A stretch of DNA of 43,955 nt, taken from Lysobacterales bacterium (lineage in GTDB: Bacteria > Pseudomonadota > Gammaproteobacteria > Xanthomonadales > SZUA-36). Made by a program: the position numbers and the translations under genes. Within the stretch, counting starts at the first letter, position 1, and each line of letters opens with the position of its first letter. Positions 1-9,303 of the stretch are shown here, one piece after another. The notes beneath the pieces were generated by a model, which was given only the letters and a program-made list of their open reading frames with translations, was not told the origin of the DNA and did no database searches. The DNA lies in assembly GCA_028289465.1 (NCBI GenBank), contig JANQPM010000078.1:1-43955 (forward strand). Reading direction: 5' to 3'.

Positions 1-151
1 TCGGCCCCATCAGTACAATCGCGGCATAACACCCCATCAGGCTGAGAGAAACTTCGGGTTTCCCTCTAGTTTTGAGGACAACATTTCTTAGCCACTACAT
101 GCAACCCCGTCACAGGAGCAGGCGAACTCCCCAACGGGAAGCAAGAGCGGT

Positions 152-736
152 TTATGCCGCTTTTGCTTTTACTTCCTTCGCCACTTTCTTGGCGCGCTTG
201 CTGGCGGCGCTGGCAGTGCGGCGGGCGCGGGTTTTAGCCGTTTTGGTCGCTTTACTCTTCGTTTTGCGGACCGTTTTTTTGGCCTTCTCAGCGGTGGTGT
301 CCTTGGTCACCGCGTCGATGGCGGCTGCCTTTACCTTTTCGCTCAGTTCCTGAACGCGGCCGATCAAATCCTGAATGTCTTCCGCGGTGGGCACGCCCAG
401 ACGGCCCAGTGCCCGCGCAACGCGCTGCTCAAATACGTTTTCCAGCTTGTCCCAGTTTTCCGCAGCCTGCTTGCGCACGGATTCAAAGCGGGTTTCAACG
501 CCGCCTTTGATATCGCCGACCGCACCGGTGGCTGCTTTACGGGTCTTGTTTTCGAAACGGTCGCCTTCTTTGACCAGCTTATCGAACAACTTGCTGCCTT
601 GCTCGAGTACCTTGCCGCTTTCCTGCTGTGCCAGCGACAGCGCACCGAGACCGGCCAGCCAGATATCCCGCGCAGAGCTTGCTGCCGGGCTTGCCTTCTT
701 CGCGCCGATCTTCTTTTTCAATGTCTTCTTTGCCAT
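152..736 (-). CDS. Phasin-family (PHA granule-associated) protein
   Basis: Predicted 194-residue protein. The N-terminal part (ARDIWLAGLGALSLAQQESG, about residues 23-42) matches the phasin/PhaI-PhaF family, which coats polyhydroxyalkanoate granules. A helical middle follows. The last 50 or so residues are a Lys/Ala/Arg-rich tail like the histone-like DNA-binding tail of PhaF proteins. The ATG at 736 is chosen because AGGAGG lies 8 bases upstream; an in-frame extension to 886 has no such site and does not resemble the family. A weak hairpin (146-161) overlaps the stop; positions 1-145 hold nothing I can recognise. No PHA synthase is in the window, so a storage role is inferred from the family, supported loosely by the WS/DGAT gene nearby. 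Confidence 0.85.
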   Translation of the reverse strand: MAKKTLKKKIGAKKASPAASSARDIWLAGLGALSLAQQESGKVLEQGSKLFDKLVKEGDRFENKTRKAATGAVGDIKGGVETRFESVRKQAAENWDKLENVFEQRVARALGRLGVPTAEDIQDLIGRVQELSEKVKAAAIDAVTKDTTAEKAKKTVRKTKSKATKTAKTRARRTASAASKRAKKVAKEVKAKAA

Positions 737-824
737 CTTTCCATCCTCCTGGACCCGGCTGTTCAACCGGAATGATTTAAACAATGGCGCCAGTCTAGGG
801 ATTTTTTTTAGAGCGATCACACTA

Positions 825-838
825 ATTTCTATAGAAAT
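825..838. promoter_or_regulatory. Perfect 14-bp palindrome between divergent genes
   Basis: ATTTCTATAGAAAT is a perfect palindrome in the AT-rich 185-bp space between the phasin gene (minus) and the TPR gene (plus). It lies about 90 bases from each start codon. It contains TATAGA, which could also be a -10 element for the phasin gene. A repressor operator is possible but not shown; no regulator gene is adjacent. Confidence 0.35.
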
Positions 839-921
839 CCGCAACAAACTGCGGCATGCTGTACAAAACCCCAAAATTGCCAGCAAGATACATTAAAAAT
901 CAATAAGTTACAGGTAGAAGC

Positions 922-1770
922 ATGAGCCAATGGAACGACTTCCCCCATGACCCAACCGAATATACCTACGCGGGCGACAGCCTGAAAACGCATTGGTCCG
1001 ATCTGCATCGGGGGGATTGCGTGATGCTGCCCGACGCGGCGCAGCTAGAGGCCCTGGCAAGCGCGGCGGACGTTGCGCCGCCCGGTTTTGACGGTGACTT
1101 CGAAGCGCTGGCAAGACGGCTGCGGCAGGCATGGCGGCACTACCACTGCGGCGAGTTCCAGCAAGCGGTGGAACTGGCCGATACCTGCGGGCCGGTCGGG
1201 CACGCTGCGGCAAACAAGGCCACCGGCATCTACGCAACCTATCTGGAAGACGACGACGCGACGAAGGCCGACCTGTTCGAAGCCATGATCGAGCGCGCGC
1301 AGCAAGCCATGGAGTTGATGCCGGACGACGCCAACGCCCATTACTTCTATGCGTTTGCGTTGGGCCGCAAAAGCCAGAACATCTCCGTGGCGAAGGCACT
1401 CAAACAAGGCGTTGGCGGGAAGGTCAAAGACGCGCTCAGCGCAACCCTGGAGCGGGCGCCGGAGCACGCCGAAGCGCAAACTGCGATGGGCTTGTACCAC
1501 GCCGAGATCATCGACAAGGTCGGAAAGCTGATCGGCGGCATGACGTATGGCGCAAGCGCCGACGAAGCAATGGCGCATTTTCAAAAGGCGCTGGAGTTGA
1601 CGCCCGAGGCACCGATTGCGCATATCGAATACGGCAACGGCCTTTACCTGCTGTATGGCGACAAGCGCATCGACGAGGTTACCGATGCATACATCTCCGC
1701 GTCCGAGCTAAGTCCCCGCAATGCGATGGAAAAGCTGGACATCGAATCGGCCCTGGCCGAACTGGAATAA
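922..1770 (+). CDS. TPR-repeat protein of unknown function
   Basis: A 282-residue soluble protein without signal peptide or membrane segment. Residues of about 110-170 and 215-265 show tetratricopeptide-like helices: small residues at turn positions and phrases such as AMELMPDDANAHYFYAFALG and ALELTPEAPIAHIEYGNGLY. TPR folds act as protein-protein docking surfaces, so a scaffold or assembly role is likely, but no partner can be named. It is transcribed away from the phasin gene and converges with the WS/DGAT gene 39 bases downstream; there is no convincing terminator in that gap, only a 5-bp stem at 1779-1793. Annotate as hypothetical TPR protein. Confidence 0.8.
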   Translation: MSQWNDFPHDPTEYTYAGDSLKTHWSDLHRGDCVMLPDAAQLEALASAADVAPPGFDGDFEALARRLRQAWRHYHCGEFQQAVELADTCGPVGHAAANKATGIYATYLEDDDATKADLFEAMIERAQQAMELMPDDANAHYFYAFALGRKSQNISVAKALKQGVGGKVKDALSATLERAPEHAEAQTAMGLYHAEIIDKVGKLIGGMTYGASADEAMAHFQKALELTPEAPIAHIEYGNGLYLLYGDKRIDEVTDAYISASELSPRNAMEKLDIESALAELE

Positions 1771-1809
1771 ATGCGTAGGCGGTTCAGGACCGCGCGACAG
1801 CCGCACCTA

Positions 1810-3294
1810 TCATTGCCATAGGTCCAGATAGGCCTCAGCGGTATCCGGGCAGAACGGTTCGTCCGGCGATACCATCAGCGTCATATACAGATACTTTTCG
1901 AATTCGTTGCGAAAACGCGCGATGATGGCTCGGGGGTCGGCCACCAGCTTGCGATCGGTGATCAGGCCGAAAAATACTTTTTCGTTGTAGCTGAGAATAC
2001 TGATTCCCATTCCGATCATGCCGTTCTGCGGCACCCAGAACATCATCTCTTCCATTTTCGAACCGGCGATATACAGCGGCTGCTGCGGACCAGGTACGTT
2101 GGTCAGCACGGTGCTGGCTTTTCGGCTCATGATATCCAGCACCGGCTTCTGCAGAAAGGACGGCCCCATGCCGAGCGCAGCCAGCAGGCCCATTGCAACC
2201 GCGGCCTGTTTGGAACCTTTCAGGTCTTCCATATGGCTGTGTACCCGCTTCAGGCGGCGCAGCGGGTTGGCCTCGCCAACCGGCAGCGGCAGAAATACCA
2301 GGCCGAAGTGGTTGCCGAGATTTTTCGCATGCTCCAGCGGCCTGAGATTGACCGGGACGGTGGCCCGAATCTCCAATTCCGGATCGACGGGGCCGTCGTG
2401 GTCGGTCAGGTACCGGTTCAGAGCGCCGGTCACGGCCGCAATCAGCAAATCGTTGACCGTCACCCCGAGCGCCTTGCTCACTGCCTTGACCTCATGCAGC
2501 GGAATCGGCTCGGCCCAGGCGACCCTTTTTCTGACGCCCAACTGGCCCTTAAAGGCGGTTTTCGGATCGTCCGACAGGGTCAGTGTGACCCCTAGTTCCT
2601 CGGCGATCTCGGTCGCCTCCTGGGCGAAGAATCCGGCACGCCCGGGGTTTTGAAGCACTTTGCCGCCTTCACTGATGGCGCGCTGAATAAAATAGTTGGC
2701 CTGACTGATGCCTTCTCGTGCCGGCTGCATCAGGCGCTTGAATACATTGGCCTCCGCAGCCCGCTTGCGGCGCCAGGCCGTTTTATCCAATGAGGACGGA
2801 CGCGGCTCCGGCGACGGATCGGTCAACGACAGCAGGACCTGGATCAATGCGATGCCGTCGGCGATACAGTGGTGAATTCTCGAAACCAGAACCTGCCCGC
2901 CCTGGTAGTTTTCGATCAAATGGAATTGCCACAGCGGCTTGGCACCGTTCAGCGGCGTGCTGGCCAGCTCACTGACCATTTCTTCCAGCTCTTCGCGGCC
3001 GGCATCGCCCGGCAATGCCGCCCGGCGCACATGCATATCCATGTCGAAGTCTTCGTCCTCGATCCAATACGCACCATTTGGCCGGTCCACTGCTTTTTGA
3101 CGGAATCGGCGATAGCTTAAAAAGCGTTTTTCCAGCGTGTCCCTGAAACGGTCCAGATCCAGCGGCTCGCCGAGCAGAATCACACCGGTAATCATCATCA
3201 GATTAGTTGGCTGCTCCATGCGCAGCCATGCGGTGTCTACTTTGGAAATCGGTTCGCGACCGCCTTTTGATGATCTCACGTTGCGTAATTCCAC
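1810..3294 (-). CDS. Wax ester synthase/diacylglycerol O-acyltransferase (WS/DGAT)
   Basis: About 494 residues. It carries the active-site motif HHxxxDG (HHCIADG, about residue 140), the typical N-terminal phrase WLRMEQPTNLMMITGV, and the C-terminal block NVPGPQQPLY found in bacterial WS/DGAT enzymes. These transfer fatty acyl groups from acyl-CoA to long-chain alcohols or diacylglycerol, giving wax esters or triacylglycerol at the inner membrane face. The start is uncertain: there is no ATG before the conserved domain, so I chose GTG at 3294, preceded by AGGG. A GTG at 3342 would add 16 unlike residues. It follows the photolyase gene on the same strand after 114 bases that hold a degenerate short repeat. 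Family assignment is firm; the acyl acceptor cannot be told from sequence. Confidence 0.9.
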   Translation of the reverse strand: MELRNVRSSKGGREPISKVDTAWLRMEQPTNLMMITGVILLGEPLDLDRFRDTLEKRFLSYRRFRQKAVDRPNGAYWIEDEDFDMDMHVRRAALPGDAGREELEEMVSELASTPLNGAKPLWQFHLIENYQGGQVLVSRIHHCIADGIALIQVLLSLTDPSPEPRPSSLDKTAWRRKRAAEANVFKRLMQPAREGISQANYFIQRAISEGGKVLQNPGRAGFFAQEATEIAEELGVTLTLSDDPKTAFKGQLGVRKRVAWAEPIPLHEVKAVSKALGVTVNDLLIAAVTGALNRYLTDHDGPVDPELEIRATVPVNLRPLEHAKNLGNHFGLVFLPLPVGEANPLRRLKRVHSHMEDLKGSKQAAVAMGLLAALGMGPSFLQKPVLDIMSRKASTVLTNVPGPQQPLYIAGSKMEEMMFWVPQNGMIGMGISILSYNEKVFFGLITDRKLVADPRAIIARFRNEFEKYLYMTLMVSPDEPFCPDTAEAYLDLWQ

Positions 3295-3331
3295 TGAATG
3301 AATGGCCCTTCTATCATGCGTGCTGCACCGG

Positions 3332-3413
3332 GTCAAACCCACTCAGGCCGAACACGCCGAGTCAAAACTTACCTGAGTCAAACTCGCCCGGATCAAACTT
3401 GCTCGGGGTCAAG
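3332..3413. repeat. Degenerate 15-16 bp tandem repeat
   Basis: Between the photolyase and WS/DGAT genes the motif (g/a)TCAAAc followed by C/G-rich bases recurs at about 3332, 3361, 3377, 3392 and 3408, a spacing of 29 (twice the unit), 16, 15 and 16 bases. A decayed copy (gccgaacacg) fills the double-length step. It overlaps the photolyase stop codon. No function assigned. Confidence 0.5.
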
Positions 3414-4842
3414 CCGGCGTGCGTATGGTGTCATAGGCAGCCAGAGCCGCCTTTCGGCTTTGGCCGAGGTCTACCAGCGGCATCGGATACGCCGAACCCA
3501 GTTCAATACCGGTGGCTTCGAGTACATCGGAAGGCGCCTCCCACGGACTATGCAAATAGCGGTTCGGCAAACCGGCCAGTTGCGGCAACCAGCGCCGAAC
3601 GTACCGCCCTTCCGCATCGAACTTACGGGCCTGCGTGACCGGGTTGAAAATACGAAAATAAGGGGCAGCGTCCGCACCGCAGCCGGCCACCCACTGCCAG
3701 CCCAGGGTATTATTGGCCAGATCGGCATCGACCAGCGTATCCCAGAACCACCGAGCCCCGTGCAACCAGTGGATACCGAGATTCTTGGTCAAAAAGGACG
3801 CAGTAATCATGCGTACACGATTGTGCATCCAGCCGGTTTCCCATAACTCCGTCATACCGGCATCGACCAGCGGTATACCGGTCCTGCCGCGCTGCCAGCG
3901 GCTGAGAAAACGATCGGTGTTCGAACGCCATGGAAATTCCCGAAAACGCGGGTTCATCGGTTGTTCCGGCGTTTTCGGGAAATGATGCAGCAGGTAATAC
4001 GCAAAGTCCCGCCATGCCAGCTGCCGTATCAGGCTTTGCCGGTTCGAAGCATCGCCTGCAGCCAATTCCTGCAACCGGTAAACGATCTGGCCGGGGCTGA
4101 TTTCCCCAAAATGCAGATGCGGTGACAGGCGGCTGGTCACGGCTAGTGCCGGATAATCCCGGCCGTCGGCGTAACCGTCCGCCGCCCGGTCGACCAAGCG
4201 CTGAAGCACAGCTTCGGCAGCGGCTTGCCCGGGTCGCCAGTGAGCGGCAATGGAATCGGCCCAGGCATGTGCCGGTTTCAGGGCCACGTCTGCCAGCGGC
4301 AGCGAAGCCACGGGTTTGGCCGGCGCATTCAACTGCCGGACCCGGGGCAGTACCGGCTGATCGAACATCTGCGCTTCGATTCGATGCCAGAATGGGGTAA
4401 AAACCCGGTAAGGCGAGCCGGACCGGTTCAGCAGATCCTGCGGGCGGTGCAGCAAACCGGTGTGAAAACGGCGGCAATCGATGCCGGTGGCCGACAGTGA
4501 TTCCGTTACTGTTTGATCGCGTGCCTCGGCCCAGGGCTCGTAGCGACGGTTCCAGTAAACCGCAGCAACTCCCTGCTCGCCAATCAGCTCCCGCAACACC
4601 GCCTCGGTGTCACCGCTGCGGATAACCAGCAGGCTGCCAATACGGCTTAGAGAGTCACTGAGCGCGGCCAGGCTGTGATGCAGCCACCAGCGGCTGGCGG
4701 CGCCGGGCGCCCAGAGGCCCGCTTCTTTCGGCGCATCGATATAAAGCGGTATCACCTGCTCGAACCGCTGGCTGGCCTGGTAAAGCGCCGGGTTGTCGTT
4801 CAGGCGCAAATCCCGCTGAAACCAGACGATTGCAGTCCGCAC
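3409..4842 (-). CDS. phrB: Deoxyribodipyrimidine photolyase (class I cryptochrome/photolyase family)
   Basis: 477 residues, the usual length of class I CPD photolyases. It repairs cyclobutane pyrimidine dimers with blue light, using FADH- and an antenna cofactor. The N-terminal alpha/beta domain begins AIVWFQRDLRLNDNPAL. The FAD domain has TSRLSPHLHFGEIS, and the strongly conserved WQWVAGCGADAAPYFRIFNP segment includes the electron-transfer Trp and the dimer-contact region. It starts 7 bases after the purF stop and so is probably co-transcribed with purF. CPD specificity, rather than a DASH or (6-4) activity, is inferred from the class I signature sequences. Confidence 0.95.
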   Translation of the reverse strand: MRTAIVWFQRDLRLNDNPALYQASQRFEQVIPLYIDAPKEAGLWAPGAASRWWLHHSLAALSDSLSRIGSLLVIRSGDTEAVLRELIGEQGVAAVYWNRRYEPWAEARDQTVTESLSATGIDCRRFHTGLLHRPQDLLNRSGSPYRVFTPFWHRIEAQMFDQPVLPRVRQLNAPAKPVASLPLADVALKPAHAWADSIAAHWRPGQAAAEAVLQRLVDRAADGYADGRDYPALAVTSRLSPHLHFGEISPGQIVYRLQELAAGDASNRQSLIRQLAWRDFAYYLLHHFPKTPEQPMNPRFREFPWRSNTDRFLSRWQRGRTGIPLVDAGMTELWETGWMHNRVRMITASFLTKNLGIHWLHGARWFWDTLVDADLANNTLGWQWVAGCGADAAPYFRIFNPVTQARKFDAEGRYVRRWLPQLAGLPNRYLHSPWEAPSDVLEATGIELGSAYPMPLVDLGQSRKAALAAYDTIRTPA

Positions 4843-4849
4843 GTCCGCG

Positions 4850-6343
4850 TTACACAGCGAGTTGGGTCAGTTGTTCGCGGCGTTCTTGCTTGGCACGGTC
4901 GGAGCGTTCCTGCTCCAACTGTTCCAGATAGCCATCCGGCAGGCCGGTGACATACTGGCCGGAAAATACCGAGGTATCGAATTGCTGAATACGGCTGTTG
5001 CCTTCCTGGCAGGCCTCGACCAAATCCTCCAGGTCCTGATAGACCAGCCAGTCCGCGCCGATCAGTTCCTGAACCTCTTGTTCGCTGCGCCCGTGTGCGA
5101 TCAGTTCCGCCGCACTCGGCATATCGATACCGTAGACATTCGGATACTGGACCGGCGGTGCCGCAGAGGCCAGATATACTTTTTGCGCTCCGGCGTCCCT
5201 GGCCATCTGGATGATCTGTTTGGAGGTCGTGCCGCGAACGATGGAGTCGTCCACCAGCAGTACGTTTTTCTTTCTGAATTCCAGGCCGATCGCATTCAGC
5301 TTGCGCCGCACCGAACGGGCACGCTGTTCCTGCCCCGGCATGATAAAGGTGCGGCCGATATAGCGGTTCTTGATAAATCCTTCGCGGTATTTCACGCCCA
5401 GATCGTAAGCCAGCGGCAGTGCCGAGGTGCGGCTGGTATCCGGAATCGGTATCACGACGTCGATATCGTGATCCGGCCATTGGGCCAGAATTTTTCGAGC
5501 CAGTGTCTGCCCCATGCGCAGACGCGCTTTGTAAACCGAAATATCGTCGATCATCGAATCCGGTCTGGCGAAATAGACGTACTCGAAAATACACGGCGCA
5601 TGCGGTACGTCCATTTGACCGTCATGGGTATGCAGTTGCGCGTCAAGGTCGATGAAAATCGTCTCACCGGGCCGAACATCGCGCAATAGCGCGAAACCCA
5701 TCGCATCCAGCGCAACGCTTTCAGAAGCCACCGCATATTCTGTTCCCCGGTCGGTCTTGCGCCGCCCGATAACCAGCGGCCGAATACCATTCGGATCGCG
5801 AAACGCAAGCAGCCCGAAACCCGGAATTAATGCGACCACGGCATAAGCGCCGCGGCAGCGCTGATGCACGCCGTCAACCGCCTGGAACAAATGGGTCGGG
5901 CGCAGATTGTCGATGGACTGCATCTGCAACTCATGCGCAAGGACATTCAACAGCACCTCGGTGTCCGAATCGGTATTCAGGTGTCGGCGGTCACTGTCAA
6001 ACAGTGCTTGCTTGAGCTGCTGCGAGTTGATCAGATTGCCATTGTGGGCCAGTGCAATACCGTAGGGAGAGTTGACGTACAGCGGCTGTGCGTCTTCCGG
6101 CCGCTCGCCGCCGGCGGTCGGGTAGCGCACATGGCCGATACCGCAGTTGCCGCGCAGGCGAAACACGTCGGCCTGCTGGAATACATCGCTGACCAGTCCG
6201 TTAGCCTTGTGCAGGGCCAGACCCTGTCCGTCCAGCGTTGCAATGCCGGCCGCATCCTGGCCGCGGTGCTGCAGTGTGGTCAGCGCATCCAGTATGACTG
6301 GGGCCACGCTGAAGTGACTCATCAATCCGACTATCCCGCACAC
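4850..6343 (-). CDS. purF: Amidophosphoribosyltransferase
   Basis: 497 residues. Catalyses the first committed step of purine synthesis: PRPP plus glutamine to 5-phosphoribosylamine. After Met, Cys2 (MCGIVG) is the N-terminal nucleophile of the glutaminase domain, exposed by removal of Met1; [10 protein letters not shown] and HNGNL are further glutaminase motifs. The C-terminal phosphoribosyltransferase domain has the PRPP loop [14 protein letters not shown]. cvpA lies 51 bases upstream on the same strand, the classical cvpA-purF arrangement. No purine riboswitch or obvious PurR box was seen upstream, where other genes continue. Confidence 0.98.
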   Translation of the reverse strand: MCGIVGLMSHFSVAPVILDALTTLQHRGQDAAGIATLDGQGLALHKANGLVSDVFQQADVFRLRGNCGIGHVRYPTAGGERPEDAQPLYVNSPYGIALAHNGNLINSQQLKQALFDSDRRHLNTDSDTEVLLNVLAHELQMQSIDNLRPTHLFQAVDGVHQRCRGAYAVVALIPGFGLLAFRDPNGIRPLVIGRRKTDRGTEYAVASESVALDAMGFALLRDVRPGETIFIDLDAQLHTHDGQMDVPHAPCIFEYVYFARPDSMIDDISVYKARLRMGQTLARKILAQWPDHDIDVVIPIPDTSRTSALPLAYDLGVKYREGFIKNRYIGRTFIMPGQEQRARSVRRKLNAIGLEFRKKNVLLVDDSIVRGTTSKQIIQMARDAGAQKVYLASAAPPVQYPNVYGIDMPSAAELIAHGRSEQEVQELIGADWLVYQDLEDLVEACQEGNSRIQQFDTSVFSGQYVTGLPDGYLEQLEQERSDRAKQERREQLTQLAV

Positions 6344-6394
6344 AGTGGCTTGGTCCTTTGCGATGACTGGTTGGCGCCGATCCTATGCGTCGCT

Positions 6395-6982
6395 TCAGGA
6401 CCGGCTCGCGCGGGCGGATTTTAGCACGCCATCAGCGGCAAGTGCGTCATTTTCGGCATTCTCTTCGGGTACGGTCTGCGGTTCGGCCTCCGGCCGGTGT
6501 TCGATATGCTGGCGAATGGATTCCGGCAACCACTGTACCGCCCATTCGGCCAGCGGCAGCAGGCGCTGAATGGTCGGTGAGGCCTGCCACCACGGATCGC
6601 GCGGCACCGGCGTGAAGCCGGCCAGCACCAGCAGGGCCAGCACCAGTACCAGGCCGCGCAACGCACCGAATACGCCGCCGAACAGGCGGTCGGTTCCGCT
6701 GAGGCCGGTTTTTTCGACCAGTTGACCGACCAGATAGATCAAAAGGCCGCCGATCAGCAGCGTCGCCAGAAACAGCCCGACGAACGCGATCGCCATCCGC
6801 GCCGACGGAATGCTGACACCGCCTTCCAGCCATGCAGCCGCGCCTTCGGTGAATGTAAATGCGACCCAGAACGCCGCGGCCCAGACCGCGAGCGAAAAGG
6901 TTTCCTTGATGAAACCGCGAAACAGCCCGACCAGCAGCGATACCCCGATCAAGCCGGCAATCGCGTAGTCCGGCCAGGCCAC
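6395..6982 (-). CDS. cvpA: CvpA family inner membrane protein
   Basis: 195 residues with four predicted membrane segments (about 7-24, 28-48, 64-88 and 102-122), then a hydrophilic tail rich in Glu/Pro. The opening WPDYAIAGLIGVSLLVGLFR fits the CvpA family, first named for colicin V production and repeatedly found upstream of purF. The start is GTG at 6982, which directly abuts the stop codon of the SPOR-domain gene (TAG then GTG), with GGAG 9 bases before it inside the upstream gene. Translational coupling is likely. Molecular function is not established for the family; an envelope homeostasis role is reported. Confidence 0.93.
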   Translation of the reverse strand: MAWPDYAIAGLIGVSLLVGLFRGFIKETFSLAVWAAAFWVAFTFTEGAAAWLEGGVSIPSARMAIAFVGLFLATLLIGGLLIYLVGQLVEKTGLSGTDRLFGGVFGALRGLVLVLALLVLAGFTPVPRDPWWQASPTIQRLLPLAEWAVQWLPESIRQHIEHRPEAEPQTVPEENAENDALAADGVLKSARASRS

Positions 6983-7897
6983 CTAGCTCTGCTCCACAAC
7001 GATGCCGCGGATACCGAACGCGGTCGCGATGCGCTCAAGCAGTTGTTCAGCCGCTTTACGGGACGGTTCCGAACCGGCTTTCACCTTATAGCGCGGCGAC
7101 TGATCGGAAACTTCGACAAACGCGGAATGTCCGGCGGCACGCAAGCGGTCGCGTAGTCCATTGGCATTGCCCTCGCTGTTGAAACTACCGACTTGCACGA
7201 CCCATGATCCGGTTCGGGCCAGTGACGTGGCCGGCACCGGGGCCGGCGCTTCGGGTTGATCTCCAATGATTCTGGGCCGAATACCGTTGATCTTATCGGC
7301 AACCGACCGAATAGCCGCCGATGCGATGTCGCGATCCGGAAACGGACCGATGCGTACGCGGTGGACTACGCGGTTGTTTTCGCTGACTGCCGCAATTAGC
7401 GGCGTATAACCCAGCGAACGCAATTGCTGACCCAGGCGCGCGGCATTCTCGGCACCGGAAAAACTCGCTATCTGCACGATGATATCGCCGCGCCCGGCCA
7501 ATGCCGCAGGATCGGATGGTTCCGGCTCTGCGGCGTTCACCGGCGATTCCGCAGCGGTGCCGCCGGTCGCCGGCCCGGGCGGCGTCTGCTGTTCGGCCGC
7601 AGGCGGCTCCTGACGGACGTTCTCCGGTTCCGGCTGGAGTATTGCATCCTCCGCCACATCTGAAGGTGCATCGGATTCCTGCTGCCCGCTGTCCGTTTGT
7701 TCTTCTCGTTGTTCTTCCTGCTCGCCGACCGGCAGGCGGCGGGTTCGAAACTCCACATCGGGACGCTCGGGTATGGCTATTCTCGGCGTGCTCTGGCCGT
7801 TGCCGCCTTCGCCATCCAGCAGCATCGGCAGAAAAATCACCGCCAGCGCAATCAGTATCGTTGCCCCTACCAATCGTTGTTTTAAAGCTCGGTCCAT
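6983..7897 (-). CDS. SPOR-domain protein, DedD-like, with two SPOR repeats
   Basis: 304 residues: a short cytoplasmic N-terminus, one membrane helix (about 9-27, ATILIALAVIFLPMLL), a Gln/Glu/Pro-rich linker (50-135), then two SPOR domains. The first begins IIVQIASFSGAENAARLGQQ (about 138-215) and the second WVVQVGSFNSEGNANGLRDR (about 232-300). SPOR domains bind denuded septal peptidoglycan, so a cell-division role at the septum is expected. Position beside folC and cvpA matches dedD in Escherichia coli (folC-dedD-cvpA-purF). E. coli DedD has one SPOR domain; the duplicated domain here is the notable difference. Confidence 0.9.
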   Translation of the reverse strand: MDRALKQRLVGATILIALAVIFLPMLLDGEGGNGQSTPRIAIPERPDVEFRTRRLPVGEQEEQREEQTDSGQQESDAPSDVAEDAILQPEPENVRQEPPAAEQQTPPGPATGGTAAESPVNAAEPEPSDPAALAGRGDIIVQIASFSGAENAARLGQQLRSLGYTPLIAAVSENNRVVHRVRIGPFPDRDIASAAIRSVADKINGIRPRIIGDQPEAPAPVPATSLARTGSWVVQVGSFNSEGNANGLRDRLRAAGHSAFVEVSDQSPRYKVKAGSEPSRKAAEQLLERIATAFGIRGIVVEQS

Positions 7898-7984
7898 ACC
7901 CTCAACCCTGTCCTGAATCCGTAAAGCGGGTTATCACCAACTGTTCAAACGCGCCGGCCCGGCCGGCCTCGGTGCCGCATAAGT

Positions 7985-9241
7985 CTAACGCGTCCAAAGG
8001 TGCATTGCCTCTGCAACGGTTTGAAACGAGCCGAATACAATGACCTGATCGTCGCTGTCAGCCTGCGCCAGTGCAGCGTTAATGGCCGAAGCGATATCGT
8101 CATAAACGGCCGGCCGGGTGCTCAAAAACGGACTCATTTCGGCGGCCAGCGCCGGTGCCGTCCTGCCGCGTTCGCCGGCCGTCGCCGCGATAAACCAACG
8201 ATCGAAATGGGCGTTCAGCGCATCGGCCACCGCACCCGCCGCTTTGTCAGCCAGCATCGCGACCACGGCGTAGCGCTGGCCGCGGCACGGGTGTGCTTCC
8301 AGACTGGTCCGTAAATGCGCCGCGGCTTGTGCATTGTGCGCAATGTCCACCCAGACCGCCGGCCGGGATTGCAGGCGTTGAAAACGTCCGGGCAGGTGAA
8401 AGTCATGCAACGCGCGGATCAGAATATCCCGAGTGACCTCCAGCGGTTTCGGCAAATGCCTGAGCGCAACGACCGCGGCCGCCAGGTTGTCCGCCTGGGC
8501 GGCACCGCTCAGCGGCGGCTCGGGGCTGCGGACCTGCCAGTCACCATCGGTAATTCGCAGACCGTCACCGAATGCGCGCCAGCCAAAGTCAACGTGCAGC
8601 AGGTTCGCGTCTACATCCAGCTCATAAAGCCGGTCCAGTACCGATTGCGGCGGCTCGGGATCGGAAATCACGGCGATGCCCCGCCGGCGAAGTATTCCGG
8701 CCTTTTCCCGGCCGATCGCGTCTCGATCCTCGCCAAGCCAGTCGGTATGGTCCAGGCCGATCGGGGTGATCAGCGCCAGGTCCGCGTCGATCAGATTCAC
8801 CGCATCCAGCCGCCCGCCCAGACCGACTTCCAGCACAGCGAGGTCCAGATTCGAATGCGCGAAAATCAGCAGTGCGGCCAAGGTACCGAATTCGAAATAA
8901 GTCAGGGAGATATCGCCGCGGACCGCCTCAATGGTTTCAAACACATCGCAGATCGACCGGTCATCGACCGGGTGTCCCAGCACCGCGATACGCTCGTTGT
9001 AGCGCAGCAAATGCGGCGAGGTATAGCAGCCGCAGCGCCGGCCGGCGCTGCGTGTGATGGTATCAAGGTAAGCGGCGGTGGAACCCTTGCCGTTGGTGCC
9101 GGCAATCACGATGCACTGCCGCGCCGGCCGCGGTGTGCCAAGGCGCTGGTAGACAGCGCGTACGCGTTCCAGCCCCAGTTCCATCGAAACCGGATGGAGT
9201 CGCTCCAGATATCTGAGCCACTGATTTAAACTACGCGCCAT
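7985..9241 (-). CDS. folC: Bifunctional folylpolyglutamate/dihydrofolate synthase
   Basis: 418 residues. Adds glutamate to dihydropteroate and to folates using ATP. The P-loop IVIAGTNGKGSTAAYL is at about residues 44-59, and TSPHLLRYNERI and the ENIGLDH-like LITPIGLDHTDWLG block follow. The ATG at 9241 gives the expected family length; the same frame stays open for another 177 codons upstream, but that stretch runs inside accD in another frame and does not resemble FolC. It is 62 bases downstream of accD and probably in the same transcript, as in many gammaproteobacteria (accD-folC-dedD). Confidence 0.96.
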   Translation of the reverse strand: MARSLNQWLRYLERLHPVSMELGLERVRAVYQRLGTPRPARQCIVIAGTNGKGSTAAYLDTITRSAGRRCGCYTSPHLLRYNERIAVLGHPVDDRSICDVFETIEAVRGDISLTYFEFGTLAALLIFAHSNLDLAVLEVGLGGRLDAVNLIDADLALITPIGLDHTDWLGEDRDAIGREKAGILRRRGIAVISDPEPPQSVLDRLYELDVDANLLHVDFGWRAFGDGLRITDGDWQVRSPEPPLSGAAQADNLAAAVVALRHLPKPLEVTRDILIRALHDFHLPGRFQRLQSRPAVWVDIAHNAQAAAHLRTSLEAHPCRGQRYAVVAMLADKAAGAVADALNAHFDRWFIAATAGERGRTAPALAAEMSPFLSTRPAVYDDIASAINAALAQADSDDQVIVFGSFQTVAEAMHLWTR

Positions 9242-9303
9242 GGTGCTGCGATAGCGGAATGCTGTGCGATGGCGGAACGATGGGCGGCTGGAAAACGCGG
9301 ATG

